DNA of 64,000 nt from Sphingomonas hylomeconis (GTDB taxonomy: Bacteria > Pseudomonadota > Alphaproteobacteria > Sphingomonadales > Sphingomonadaceae): NCBI RefSeq assembly GCF_025370105.1, contig NZ_JANQBK010000003.1, positions 124,001-188,000 on the forward strand, in the 5' to 3' direction. Shown in pieces: positions 18,361 to 26,299 of this stretch; within the stretch, counting starts at the first letter, position 1; every line of letters begins with the position of its first letter. The translations under genes and the position numbers were made by a program. The notes beneath the pieces are model-generated. The model had not been told where the DNA came from and ran no database searches. It saw nothing but the letters and a program-made list of their open reading frames with translations.

Positions 18361-19064
18361 ACATCGCCTCCGCGATCGGCGGCAGCCTGGTCGATCAGGC
18401 CGTGCGCCGCGTGCGCGATCACATCCGCACGAACAATCTGAAGCCGGGCGACACGCTGCCCGGCGAAGGCCATTTCGCGGCTGAACTCGGGGTCAGCCGT
18501 GCGGTCATGCGCGAGGCGTTCGGGGCGTTGGCGGCCTTGCGCCAGATCGATGTCGCCAACGGCCGGCGCGCGCGCGTCGCGGCGATCGACGGGACGGTGA
18601 TGAGCGCCTCGCTCGACCATGCCGTGGCGACCGCGCAGATTTCCGTTCCCGATGTGTGGGACGTGCGCCGCACGCTGGAACTGCGCACGGCCGAACTCGC
18701 CGCGCGCCATCGCAGCGACGCGGATGCGCGCCGGATTATCGATCTGGCGGCGGCGATGATCGTCGATCGCAACGATCTCGACGCGCGCACCCGGCATGAC
18801 ATCGCCTTTCACCAGGCCATCGCGCAGGCGAGCGGCAATGCGCTGTTTCTGCAGATCGTGCGATCGTTCGAGGCGCTGATGCTGGTGGCGGTGCCGACGG
18901 CATGGCGGACCCGCACCGACATCGAGCAACAGGATGTGATGCTTGCCCATCACCAGTCCATCGCCAACGCCATCGCCGACCGTGACACCGTCGCTGCGGT
19001 GTCGACGATGGACGCGCATTTCGACGGATCGATCAGCGACCTTTTCAGCCGGACGATGCTCTAG
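18357..19064 (+). CDS. FadR/FCD-type GntR transcriptional regulator
   Basis: 235 residues starting at ATG 18357, which overlaps the AraC stop. N-terminal winged helix at about 10-75 (VDQAVRRVRDHIRTNNLKPGDTLP, FAAELGVSRAVMREAFGAL). The C-terminal all-helical FCD ligand domain (about 95-225) has metal/ligand residues of the family: D in ARTRHDIAFHQAIA, H in AHHQSIANAI and H in MDAHFDGSI. FCD regulators commonly sense hydroxy acids, lactate or glycolate, which fits the dehydrogenases encoded alongside. It is the most likely binder of the CCTATCnGATAGG palindromes. Confidence 0.9.
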   Translation: MNIASAIGGSLVDQAVRRVRDHIRTNNLKPGDTLPGEGHFAAELGVSRAVMREAFGALAALRQIDVANGRRARVAAIDGTVMSASLDHAVATAQISVPDVWDVRRTLELRTAELAARHRSDADARRIIDLAAAMIVDRNDLDARTRHDIAFHQAIAQASGNALFLQIVRSFEALMLVAVPTAWRTRTDIEQQDVMLAHHQSIANAIADRDTVAAVSTMDAHFDGSISDLFSRTML

Positions 19065-19120
19065 CTTTCTTGGGCTGCGGAACGGGATCGGATTCGTCGG
19101 ACAAGGTTCGCGCGCGATGC

Positions 19121-20524
19121 TCAATCGGCGAGGCCCAGCGCCGTGCGATCGGCGGTTGCCGCGGCCAGTTCGGCGCGCGCCGCAGCGATGCGGGCCTGCG
19201 CGTCGATCAGGCGGACGCGCGCGTCGGTCGCGGTTTCCTCGCGTTGATTGACCAGGAAGAAGTCGCCCGATCCGAGCTCGAAGCGCCGGCGCTCGGCAGC
19301 GGCGAGCCGTTCGGCAAGACGCTGCTCTTCCTCGGCGATCCCCGCCAGGCGTTCGGTCGCGCCGACCGCGATGACGATGCCTTCGACTTCGACCGCGATC
19401 TGGTCGCGCAGCAAGCGGCTGCGCTGGGTCAGCGCGTCGATCTCCGCGCGGGCCTCGGCGACGCGGCCCTTGGCCGCGCGGTTCTGCAGCGGCACGCTGA
19501 AGCGAAAGCCGACCACGGCATCGAGCGGCGTCCGGCTCGGCCCGCCGAGCCCGATCGTGCCGAGATCCTTGCCGACCTCGCCGCGCAGGTCGAGCCGCGG
19601 CGCCAGATCGTTTTCCGCCAGCATCAGCCGCGCAGTCGACTGATCGATCCGCGCCAGGATCGCGCGATAGTCCGGGCGGGCGACCGGTGCGGCGCCGTTG
19701 GCCGCCACGGGAAGCCCGTCCAGCGCGCCCGCATCGGACGGTAGCCGCTCGGCGGACACCAGCAGCGGCGCGCCAGCGTCATCGCGCAGGTAGAAGGACA
19801 GCGCGTTGGCCGCCGTCGCGAGATCCTGTTCGGCCCGGACGGCCAGCGCGCGGCGCCGGACGAGGTTCTGGTCGTTTTCGGTAAGCAGGATATCGGGCCG
19901 AGCGCCGAGCGTGATCTGACGCGCGATCGCGCCGCGGCGTCGCTCCGCCAGCGCGAGCAGGTCGCGATAGGCGGCGAGCCGCAGCCCCGCCGCGACCCAG
20001 GTCTGATACGCATCGACCGCACGCCGCTGGACGCCGATCGCGACCATCGCCGCCTCGAACCGGGCGACGTCGATATCGCCCCCGGCGACCTGGCGGCGGG
20101 TCCGGCGTTCGTCGATCACGCGGTCACGCAGCAGCGCGAACAGCGCACCGACCTTCGCCTCGCCGAGCCGGTTGGTATAGGCCTGATCCTCGTAGATCGG
20201 GAAGCTCCCGCGCGAGGCGCGGTAGCCGCCATAGACATAGCCGCCATTGCCGGTGAGCGGCCGCGTCGCGCGGCCTTCGACGACGCTGCCGTCATAATAG
20301 CCCGCGACGCGCGACCGGGCGTCGACCTCGAACACCGTGTCGAACGCGCCGTCGGCGGACAGCGCGCGTCCCTCCGCCTGCCGCACCCGCGCCAGCGCCT
20401 CGACGATCTGCGGCGCCGCGCGGGCGGAGGAGCGCAGCACGTCGTCGAGCGTCAGCGGCGCGCCCTGCGCCAGTGCCGCGACCGGGCACAGCGCGGCGAG
20501 CAGGAACAGGATGGCGCGGCTCAT
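19121..20524 (-). CDS. TolC-family outer-membrane efflux protein
   Basis: 467 residues from ATG 20524, which overlaps the HlyD stop (ATGA). Signal peptide MSRAILFLLAALCPVAALAQ, then two long helical hairpins typical of OEP/TolC proteins (APLTLDDVLRSSARAAPQIVEALARVRQAEGRALSADGAF onward; C-terminal RLAGIAEEEQRLAERLAAAE). Forms the outer-membrane duct of a type I-like export complex with the HlyD adaptor and the ABC protein immediately upstream on the same strand. Confidence 0.85.
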   Translation of the reverse strand: MSRAILFLLAALCPVAALAQGAPLTLDDVLRSSARAAPQIVEALARVRQAEGRALSADGAFDTVFEVDARSRVAGYYDGSVVEGRATRPLTGNGGYVYGGYRASRGSFPIYEDQAYTNRLGEAKVGALFALLRDRVIDERRTRRQVAGGDIDVARFEAAMVAIGVQRRAVDAYQTWVAAGLRLAAYRDLLALAERRRGAIARQITLGARPDILLTENDQNLVRRRALAVRAEQDLATAANALSFYLRDDAGAPLLVSAERLPSDAGALDGLPVAANGAAPVARPDYRAILARIDQSTARLMLAENDLAPRLDLRGEVGKDLGTIGLGGPSRTPLDAVVGFRFSVPLQNRAAKGRVAEARAEIDALTQRSRLLRDQIAVEVEGIVIAVGATERLAGIAEEEQRLAERLAAAERRRFELGSGDFFLVNQREETATDARVRLIDAQARIAAARAELAAATADRTALGLAD

Positions 20525-21609
20525 TTCTTGCCGCCTTCCGTGTCGCCCGCTTGCTTGGCCGGGGCGGCCTTCGCCTCCTCCTTGGCGGGGGCGGCCGGGC
20601 GGCGGCCGAATTCGAGCGGGAAATCGTTGAGCTGGCGCCACAGCTCGTAGCCGACCAGCACCGTCTCGCCCTGCACCCAGCCGCGCACCTTGCCGCCGGG
20701 GCGGACATAGTCTCGTGCCGGCCAGGCGGGCTTGCCCGGCGCCGGCTCGACCAGGATGCGAAACAGGCCATCGGGGGCGGCATTCGGATCGACCGCGCGG
20801 ATCCGCCCGTCGAACATGCCCTGCGCGACCGACGGCCAGCCGCTGAACTGGATCGCCGGCCAGCCTTCGAATTCGAGCCGGACCGGGCGCCCGGCGCGCA
20901 CCAGTGGCATGTCGCGGCCATCGATATAGAGTTCGACCGCGCGCTCGACGCGCTCGGGCGCGATCACCGCGAGCACCGTGCCCGGCGACACCAGCGAACC
21001 ACCGGTCGCGGCGTTGAGCTGTTGTACGCGACCGTCGCGCGGCGCGCGTACCAGCTGCGCGGACTGGCGGTTGAGCTGGATGTCGATCCGGTTGAGCTTT
21101 GCGCGCGCCTCGGCGAGCTTGGCGTCGGCGTCCGCGATCTTGATCTGCGTCTGTTCATAATCGCGCCGCGACGCGAGCCCTTCGGCGAACAACTGGCCGG
21201 TGCGGCGCACGTCGATCCCGGCGACCGCACGGCCCTGCTCGATCGCGGCGATCTCGGCCTGGACCTGCGCGCGTTCGGCGCGGAGACGCGAGAGCAGGTC
21301 GGGATCGAGATCGACGACGCGCGCGATCGGATCGCCGCGGGCGACATGCTGCCCGTCCTGGACGAACCAGCGCTCGACCCGGCCCGGCACGAACGCGGTG
21401 ACCTGCTGCTGGCGGTCGTCGGGATCGAGCGCGACGACCTGGCCGGTGCCGCTGGCGGTCTGCACCCACGGGACGAGCGCCATGATCGCCGCGGCGATGG
21501 CGATCCCGAACAGCAGCATCCAGGCGAGCGCGACGGCGATGCGCGGCGCGCGCATTGCGGCGAGCGTCGGGAAATGCGCGATCCGGTCAGGCCGATACGG
21601 CATCGTCAC
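20521..21609 (-). CDS. HlyD-family periplasmic adaptor (membrane fusion protein)
   Basis: 362 residues. A single N-terminal membrane helix (about 25-48, IAVALAWMLLFGIAIAAAIMALV), a biotinyl-lipoyl-like half (VTAFVPGRVERWFVQDGQHVARGDPIARVVD), a coiled-coil region (about 110-190) and the matching half-motif ending RAPRDGRVQQLNAATGGSLVSPG. The C-terminal tail (about 335-362) is rich in Lys, Ala and Glu. It overlaps the ABC gene by 23 bp and the TolC gene by 4 bp. It connects inner-membrane ABC protein and outer-membrane channel. Confidence 0.88.
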   Translation of the reverse strand: MTMPYRPDRIAHFPTLAAMRAPRIAVALAWMLLFGIAIAAAIMALVPWVQTASGTGQVVALDPDDRQQQVTAFVPGRVERWFVQDGQHVARGDPIARVVDLDPDLLSRLRAERAQVQAEIAAIEQGRAVAGIDVRRTGQLFAEGLASRRDYEQTQIKIADADAKLAEARAKLNRIDIQLNRQSAQLVRAPRDGRVQQLNAATGGSLVSPGTVLAVIAPERVERAVELYIDGRDMPLVRAGRPVRLEFEGWPAIQFSGWPSVAQGMFDGRIRAVDPNAAPDGLFRILVEPAPGKPAWPARDYVRPGGKVRGWVQGETVLVGYELWRQLNDFPLEFGRRPAAPAKEEAKAAPAKQAGDTEGGKK

Positions 21610-23290
21610 CTCCCGTCTGCGCCGCGCGCCGCGTCTCGGCGATCAGCGCGTCGCGCGTCGCGAAGCGCCGCTGGCGATGCGGTTCGAGGCGGAACCACCC
21701 GTCCAGCGTGATATCCTCGGGCCGGCCGGTGCACAGCAGCACCGTCGTTTTCGTCGCCTTGAGCTGCTGGAGCACGTCGGTCAGCCGGTCGGCCGGAATC
21801 AGGTCGTAGAGCTGCGACAGCATCAGCACGCGCGGGCGGACCAGCAGCGCGTTGGCGAGCTTCAGCGCCATCACCTCGCCGATCGACAGCGGATAGCCCG
21901 AGGCGGCAAGCGGGGTATCGAGCCCGTGCGGCAGCTGCGCGATGCGCGCGCGCAGGCCGACCGCGTCGAGCGCGTCGAGCATCGCGCCCGACAGCGCGCC
22001 GGTCGCGCCGAGCGAGAGATAGTCGCGGATCGTGACCTCGACGATGGTCGGCCGATCGAGCACCATCACTTCCGAGCGCAGCAGATACATGTCGAACGTC
22101 GCCAGATCCGCGCCGCCGACGGTGACCAGCCCGCGCGCCGGCACGCTGTGGCGCTTGAGCACCATCGCGAGCAGTCGTTCGGCGCCGCCGTCCGCCAGCG
22201 TCACGAGTTGTTCACCGGCCGCGATGGTGAAGTCGAAGCGCGCCTCCTCGACCTCGACCCGCTCGAGCCGGACCGCCCCGTCGACCGGCGCCTGGCCCGC
22301 CGCCTCCGCCGCCTGCTCCTGCGGGATGGCGAACAGCATCGATAATTCCTCCGCGCTGGCGACGAAGTCGTACAGCGTGTCGAGATACCAGCCGAGCTGC
22401 GAGATGCCGTAGAACACGCCGCTCAGGATCAGTTCGGCGGCCACCAGCTGACCGATCGACAGTTCGCCGCGCAGGATGAGATTGCCGCCGAGCGCGAGCA
22501 ATGCGGCGCTGGCCAAGGCGTAGAGGAGCAGGAAGGCGACGGTCTGCGTGAAACTGTAGCGGAAATAATGCCGGTGCCGGTCGACATAAGTGGCGGTGAC
22601 GGCTTCGGAGCGGTCCATCGCGAAATCGAGACGACGGCTCGATTTGTAGAAGCCGTTCGACGCGCCGACGCTTTCCAGCCAGCGCGCCGCATCGTGCTTG
22701 GCATGGCTGAGCGCGACCGCCGAGCGGATCGAGCCCCGCGACCAGAGCAGCCAGATCGCGGCCACGAGCAGCAGCAGCAGCGCGTTGAAGGCAAGGAAGA
22801 AGGGGTGGTAGAAACTCGTCACGACCAGCCCGACCGCGGATTGCAGCAGGATCGTGAAGCCGCCGATGACCAGGCTCGGCACCGCCTTCTGCACCACCAC
22901 CAGATCGAAATAGCGATTGAACAGGTCGCCGCGATTCTGATCGACGAAGAACGGGTTCTGCGCGTGCACCGCGCGCACCGTGATCTCGGCGACGACGCGC
23001 GCGAAGAAGCGCCGCTCGAACAGCGCCATCACCCAGAAGCGCAGCGCGCTGAGCCCCGCGACCAGCAGGAGCAACAGCAGCAGCAGCCCGGAAAGGGTCC
23101 AGAGCGGCGCGGGGAGGGCGGTGTTGGCGACGCTGTTGATCAGCAGTTGCACCGAGATTGGCGTGGCCAGCGACAACAGGCTGATCGCCACGCCATAGAC
23201 CAGCGCCAGGCGCAGGTAGGGCGTATCGGGTCCGACAATCTCTGACAGCCAGCCCGCCGCCGCGCGCCAGCCAATCGCTTTGCCTGCCAT
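21587..23290 (-). CDS. ABC-transporter-like protein with degenerate ATPase domain
   Basis: 567 residues from ATG 23290. The N-terminal half (about 25-310) is a six-helix exporter-type membrane domain (YLRLALVYGVAISLLSLATP, then LWTLSGLLLLLLLLVAGLSAL). The C-terminal half still aligns with an ABC nucleotide-binding domain, but each ATP motif is lost. The Walker A position reads TLADGGAERLLAMV without the GxxGxGKST lysine. The signature reads YPLSIGEVMALKL, and the Walker B position reads RVLMLSQLYDLI with SQ where DE is expected. The H-loop position reads TVLLCTGRPED. The frame is intact and in a tight operon with HlyD and TolC genes, arguing for selection as a non-hydrolysing paralogue rather than decay. 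No peptidase C39 domain precedes it. Confidence 0.8.
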   Translation of the reverse strand: MAGKAIGWRAAAGWLSEIVGPDTPYLRLALVYGVAISLLSLATPISVQLLINSVANTALPAPLWTLSGLLLLLLLLVAGLSALRFWVMALFERRFFARVVAEITVRAVHAQNPFFVDQNRGDLFNRYFDLVVVQKAVPSLVIGGFTILLQSAVGLVVTSFYHPFFLAFNALLLLLVAAIWLLWSRGSIRSAVALSHAKHDAARWLESVGASNGFYKSSRRLDFAMDRSEAVTATYVDRHRHYFRYSFTQTVAFLLLYALASAALLALGGNLILRGELSIGQLVAAELILSGVFYGISQLGWYLDTLYDFVASAEELSMLFAIPQEQAAEAAGQAPVDGAVRLERVEVEEARFDFTIAAGEQLVTLADGGAERLLAMVLKRHSVPARGLVTVGGADLATFDMYLLRSEVMVLDRPTIVEVTIRDYLSLGATGALSGAMLDALDAVGLRARIAQLPHGLDTPLAASGYPLSIGEVMALKLANALLVRPRVLMLSQLYDLIPADRLTDVLQQLKATKTTVLLCTGRPEDITLDGWFRLEPHRQRRFATRDALIAETRRAAQTGGDDAVSA

Positions 23291-23467
23291 GGTGCTCGTC
23301 CGTCTCGATCGACCCCGGGAAATGGATCGCCCCGACGGTCTTTGGCGCAAGGATGGGTAAGCTTTACAGGGCGCGGATTATAGCTGGCGGCGAACCGCGC
23401 GCAACAGGCCGGCGCGCCAACGACAGTCCCTGTTTGCCATCCGCCTGGTTAGGCCTAGTAGGGTGCG

Positions 23468-23830
23468 ATGCGCCGCCCTCGATCCTTGCGTTTTGCCGCA
23501 CCTGCCGTCCTGATGGCGCTCGCGAGCGTCGCAGGAGTGTCGACATCGGCCTTTGCGCAATCGGCCGCGGCGCCGAGCGGCACGATTCGCCTCTCGGACG
23601 AGGAGCGGAATGCCATCCTCGACAGCAATACGGTCGAAAGTGCCGCTGCCGCGCGCGGCGAACGGGAAAGCACGCCCGCTGCCGGCCGAGCCATTCATGG
23701 CGAGGTGGGCGTGATGATCGGATCCAATGGCGCACGCGGCGCCTATGGTGTCGCCGAAGTCCCGCTGGGGGAGAGCGCCGACATGATCGTCTCGTTCGAA
23801 AGCACGCGCTACGGCAACAGGCGGCGCTAA
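23468..23830 (+). CDS. Small exported protein of unknown function
   Basis: 120 residues: signal peptide MRRPRSLRFAAPAVLMALASV...AFAQS (cleavage about residue 31) and a mature part of about 90 residues (TIRLSDEERNAILDSNTVESAAAARGE, then IHGEVGVMIGSNGARGAYGVAEVPLG) ending RYGNRRR. No cysteines and no recognised domain. It is divergent from the ABC/HlyD/TolC operon with a 177-bp gap. A functional link is only positional. Confidence 0.7.
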   Translation: MRRPRSLRFAAPAVLMALASVAGVSTSAFAQSAAAPSGTIRLSDEERNAILDSNTVESAAAARGERESTPAAGRAIHGEVGVMIGSNGARGAYGVAEVPLGESADMIVSFESTRYGNRRR

Positions 23831-23982
23831 GTTCCATGGCGCGTCGCTGCCCGAACGGGGGCGGTGAACGCGCGGTCGGCATCCGGGAGGCGCCATGAGG
23901 TGGGTGGGCCGCGCCGGGATCGTTCGGCCTGCCATGTCGTTCATGCCTGCGCAGCCCGCGGCGATCCCTTGCCACACGGAGA

Positions 23983-25107
23983 ATGACGATCTTCAATCTC
24001 GTTTTCGCGGTTCCGGCCCTGCTGGTCATCGTGCGCTGGCTCTGGCCGCTGTCGCTGCCGTTCTGGGGCAAGGGGGCGATCGCCGTGCTGCTCCTCATCG
24101 TATCGCAATATCATCTGTGGAGCCGGCTCTCCTCCGGCTCGGTGTTTGCGCCCGAATTCCCGCGCACGATCGTGATCCTGTTCAACTGGGCGTTCGGCGC
24201 GATCGTCATCCTGCTGTTTCTGCAGCTGCTGGTTGATCTCGGCATGCTCGCGGTCATGCTGGTTCGCCACGCGGCGGTCGGCGTGCCCGACGGCGTCCGC
24301 TATGCCGTGGCCGGCGTGGCGGCGCTGATCTCGGCGATCGGGGTCGCCAACGCGACGCGCGTGCCGCCGTTCAAGGACATTGCGATCGACATTGAGGCGC
24401 TCCCGCCAGCGTTCGAGGGCTATCGGCTGCTGCAACTGACCGATCTGCACATCAGCCGGTTGTTTCCCGAGCGCTGGGCGCGCGCGGTGGTCGATCAAGC
24501 CAATGCCTCGGGCGTCGACCTGATCGTCGTCACCGGCGATTTCATCGACGGATCGGTCGACATGCGGCGCGCCGACGTCGCGCCATTGCGCGATCTGCGC
24601 GCGCCGGACGGCGTCTATGCCATTCCGGGCAACCACGAATATTTCTTCGATTACGATGCCTGGATGCGCCATCTGGCCAGCCTCGGGATGCGCATGCTGC
24701 CCAATGCCCATGTCCTGCTGACCCGCGGTGACGCGCGGATCGTCCTCGCCGGCGTCACCGATCTGTCGGCGCCGGCGCACCGGCAGGCCGGGCCCGATTT
24801 GGCGGCGGCGCTGCGCGGCGCACCGCGCGATGCGCCGATCGTCCTGCTGGATCATCAGCCGCGCCGGGCGGCGCAGGCGGCGGCGCGTGGCGTGGCGCTG
24901 CAACTCTCCGGGCACACCCATGGCGGCATGGTCGTCGGGCTGGACCGGCTGGTCGCGCGCGGCAATGCCGGTTTCGTCTCGGGGCGCTATGCGGTCGGCG
25001 GGATGACGCTCTACGTCAGCAACGGCACCGCCTTGTGGCCGGGCTTTGCGCTCCGCCTGGGGCGGCCGCCCGAAATGACGCGCATCACGCTGCACGCCGC
25101 CCGCTGA
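23983..25107 (+). CDS. Membrane-anchored metallophosphoesterase
   Basis: 374 residues. Four hydrophobic segments in the first 125 residues, then a calcineurin-like phosphoesterase domain with the complete metal motif set: LTDLHISRL, VVTGDFIDGS, IPGNHEYFFDYDAW and a final LSGHTHGGM. Similar to YaeI/YkuE-type phosphodiesterases; the active site most likely faces the periplasm. Candidate substrates are phospholipid or nucleotide phosphodiesters, but the sequence does not discriminate. Confidence 0.9.
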   Translation: MTIFNLVFAVPALLVIVRWLWPLSLPFWGKGAIAVLLLIVSQYHLWSRLSSGSVFAPEFPRTIVILFNWAFGAIVILLFLQLLVDLGMLAVMLVRHAAVGVPDGVRYAVAGVAALISAIGVANATRVPPFKDIAIDIEALPPAFEGYRLLQLTDLHISRLFPERWARAVVDQANASGVDLIVVTGDFIDGSVDMRRADVAPLRDLRAPDGVYAIPGNHEYFFDYDAWMRHLASLGMRMLPNAHVLLTRGDARIVLAGVTDLSAPAHRQAGPDLAAALRGAPRDAPIVLLDHQPRRAAQAAARGVALQLSGHTHGGMVVGLDRLVARGNAGFVSGRYAVGGMTLYVSNGTALWPGFALRLGRPPEMTRITLHAAR

Positions 25108-25164
25108 TCGCGGAACTCTATCGCGGCCCGGGCGCTGTGCTGGCGCAAGCGGAGCAGCGCATCG

Positions 25165-25365
25165 ATGGACGACAGGATCAATCTCAACACGGCGTCGGCC
25201 GCCGAACTGGACGCGATACCGGCGCTCAGGGGCCATGGTCCCGAGATCGTCCGCTATCGCGGCGAGCGGGGCGGGTTCAGCGCGCTGCGGCAGCTCGACG
25301 AGGTGCCGGGGCTGGCGGGCAAGACCGACGATCTCGGCGGTTCGCTCAGCATCGGCGAAGGGTAA
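25165..25365 (+). CDS. Small helix-hairpin-helix (ComEA-like) protein
   Basis: 66 residues. INLNTASAAELDAIPALRGHGPEIVRYRGERGGF is a single HhH DNA-binding motif of the ComEA/T2SK type, split here by the usual glycine turn, followed by LRQLDEVPGLAGK. No signal peptide, unlike true ComEA. It may bind DNA non-specifically or act in a protein interaction. It stands alone between the phosphoesterase and amidotransferase genes. Confidence 0.7.
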   Translation: MDDRINLNTASAAELDAIPALRGHGPEIVRYRGERGGFSALRQLDEVPGLAGKTDDLGGSLSIGEG

Positions 25366-25429
25366 GCGTTCGCTCGCATCGCCCGCCGTCACCTCCCCAT
25401 CACGATCGAGAGTCGCCCTGCCACAGTTC

Positions 25430-26290
25430 ATGATCGCCGAGAGCGAGACCCCGGACGAGCGCGACGCGCGGCGCGCGCATGCCGGCAAGAGTTCGGGCGA
25501 AACCTATGCCGCGACCTTGCGGCAGCTCGCACCGGACTGCGTGATCGACATCGTCCAGCCGGCGGACGACGATGCGCCGGCCTATGCGCCCGAAGACCTG
25601 CTCCGCTACGATGCGGTGTTCCTCACCGGATCGCCGTTGCACGTATATGACGATACGCCCGCGGTGCGCCGGCAGCTTGCCTTCATGCGCGCGGTATTCG
25701 CCGCGGGAACGCCGTCGTTCGGGTCCTGCGCCGGGCTGCAGATCGCCGTGGTGGCGGCCGGCGGGCGGGTGCGCAAGATGCCCGACCGGATGGAAGCGGG
25801 GATCGCCCGCCGGATCGTCGCGACGGCGGCAGGGCGCAGCCATCCGCTGCTCGCGGATCGGCCGGGGACATGGGATGCGGCCGCGATCCATGGCGATGAG
25901 GTCGAACAGCTGCCGGACGGCGCGACGCTGCTCGCCACCAATCCGGTGACGCGGGTCCAGGCGGTCGAGATCCGCTACGACCGCGGCATTTTCTGGGGTG
26001 TCCAATATCATCCCGAGCTCGCGCTCGGCGAAATTGCCATCGCGCTCAGGCGCCAGGCGGACGATCTCGTCGCGGCGGGGCTGGCCGAGAGCGATCGCCA
26101 TGTCGAAGCGCAGGCGGACCTGATCGAGGCGCTGCACCGGGAGCCGGACCAGCGCGCGCACCGATGGCGGCTCGGCGTGGATGGCGAGCTCGCCGACGAG
26201 GAACGCCGCCGCCGGGAAATCGTCAATTTCCTGGCGGCGTTGCCGGCGCTGGATCGGCGCCCGGCGGGGGCAGTGGCTCCCGCCGGGTAA
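25430..26290 (+). CDS. Class I glutamine amidotransferase (GMP synthase-like)
   Basis: 286 residues from ATG 25430; the frame is open further upstream but overlaps the HhH gene, and homologues begin around IAESETPDERDARR. The nucleophile elbow FGSCAGLQIA (Cys about residue 102) and the catalytic His in WGVQYHPELALGE are both present. It lacks a synthetase domain, so it probably acts as a stand-alone amidotransferase or gamma-glutamyl hydrolase-like enzyme. The last 60 residues are charged and helical. No clear ribosome-binding site precedes the chosen start. Confidence 0.82.
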   Translation: MIAESETPDERDARRAHAGKSSGETYAATLRQLAPDCVIDIVQPADDDAPAYAPEDLLRYDAVFLTGSPLHVYDDTPAVRRQLAFMRAVFAAGTPSFGSCAGLQIAVVAAGGRVRKMPDRMEAGIARRIVATAAGRSHPLLADRPGTWDAAAIHGDEVEQLPDGATLLATNPVTRVQAVEIRYDRGIFWGVQYHPELALGEIAIALRRQADDLVAAGLAESDRHVEAQADLIEALHREPDQRAHRWRLGVDGELADEERRRREIVNFLAALPALDRRPAGAVAPAG

Positions 26291-26299
26291 CGCCGCCCG

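Noticed and set aside
23941..25488. 515-codon minus-strand frame
   Set aside because: Antisense shadow of the metallophosphoesterase and HhH genes.
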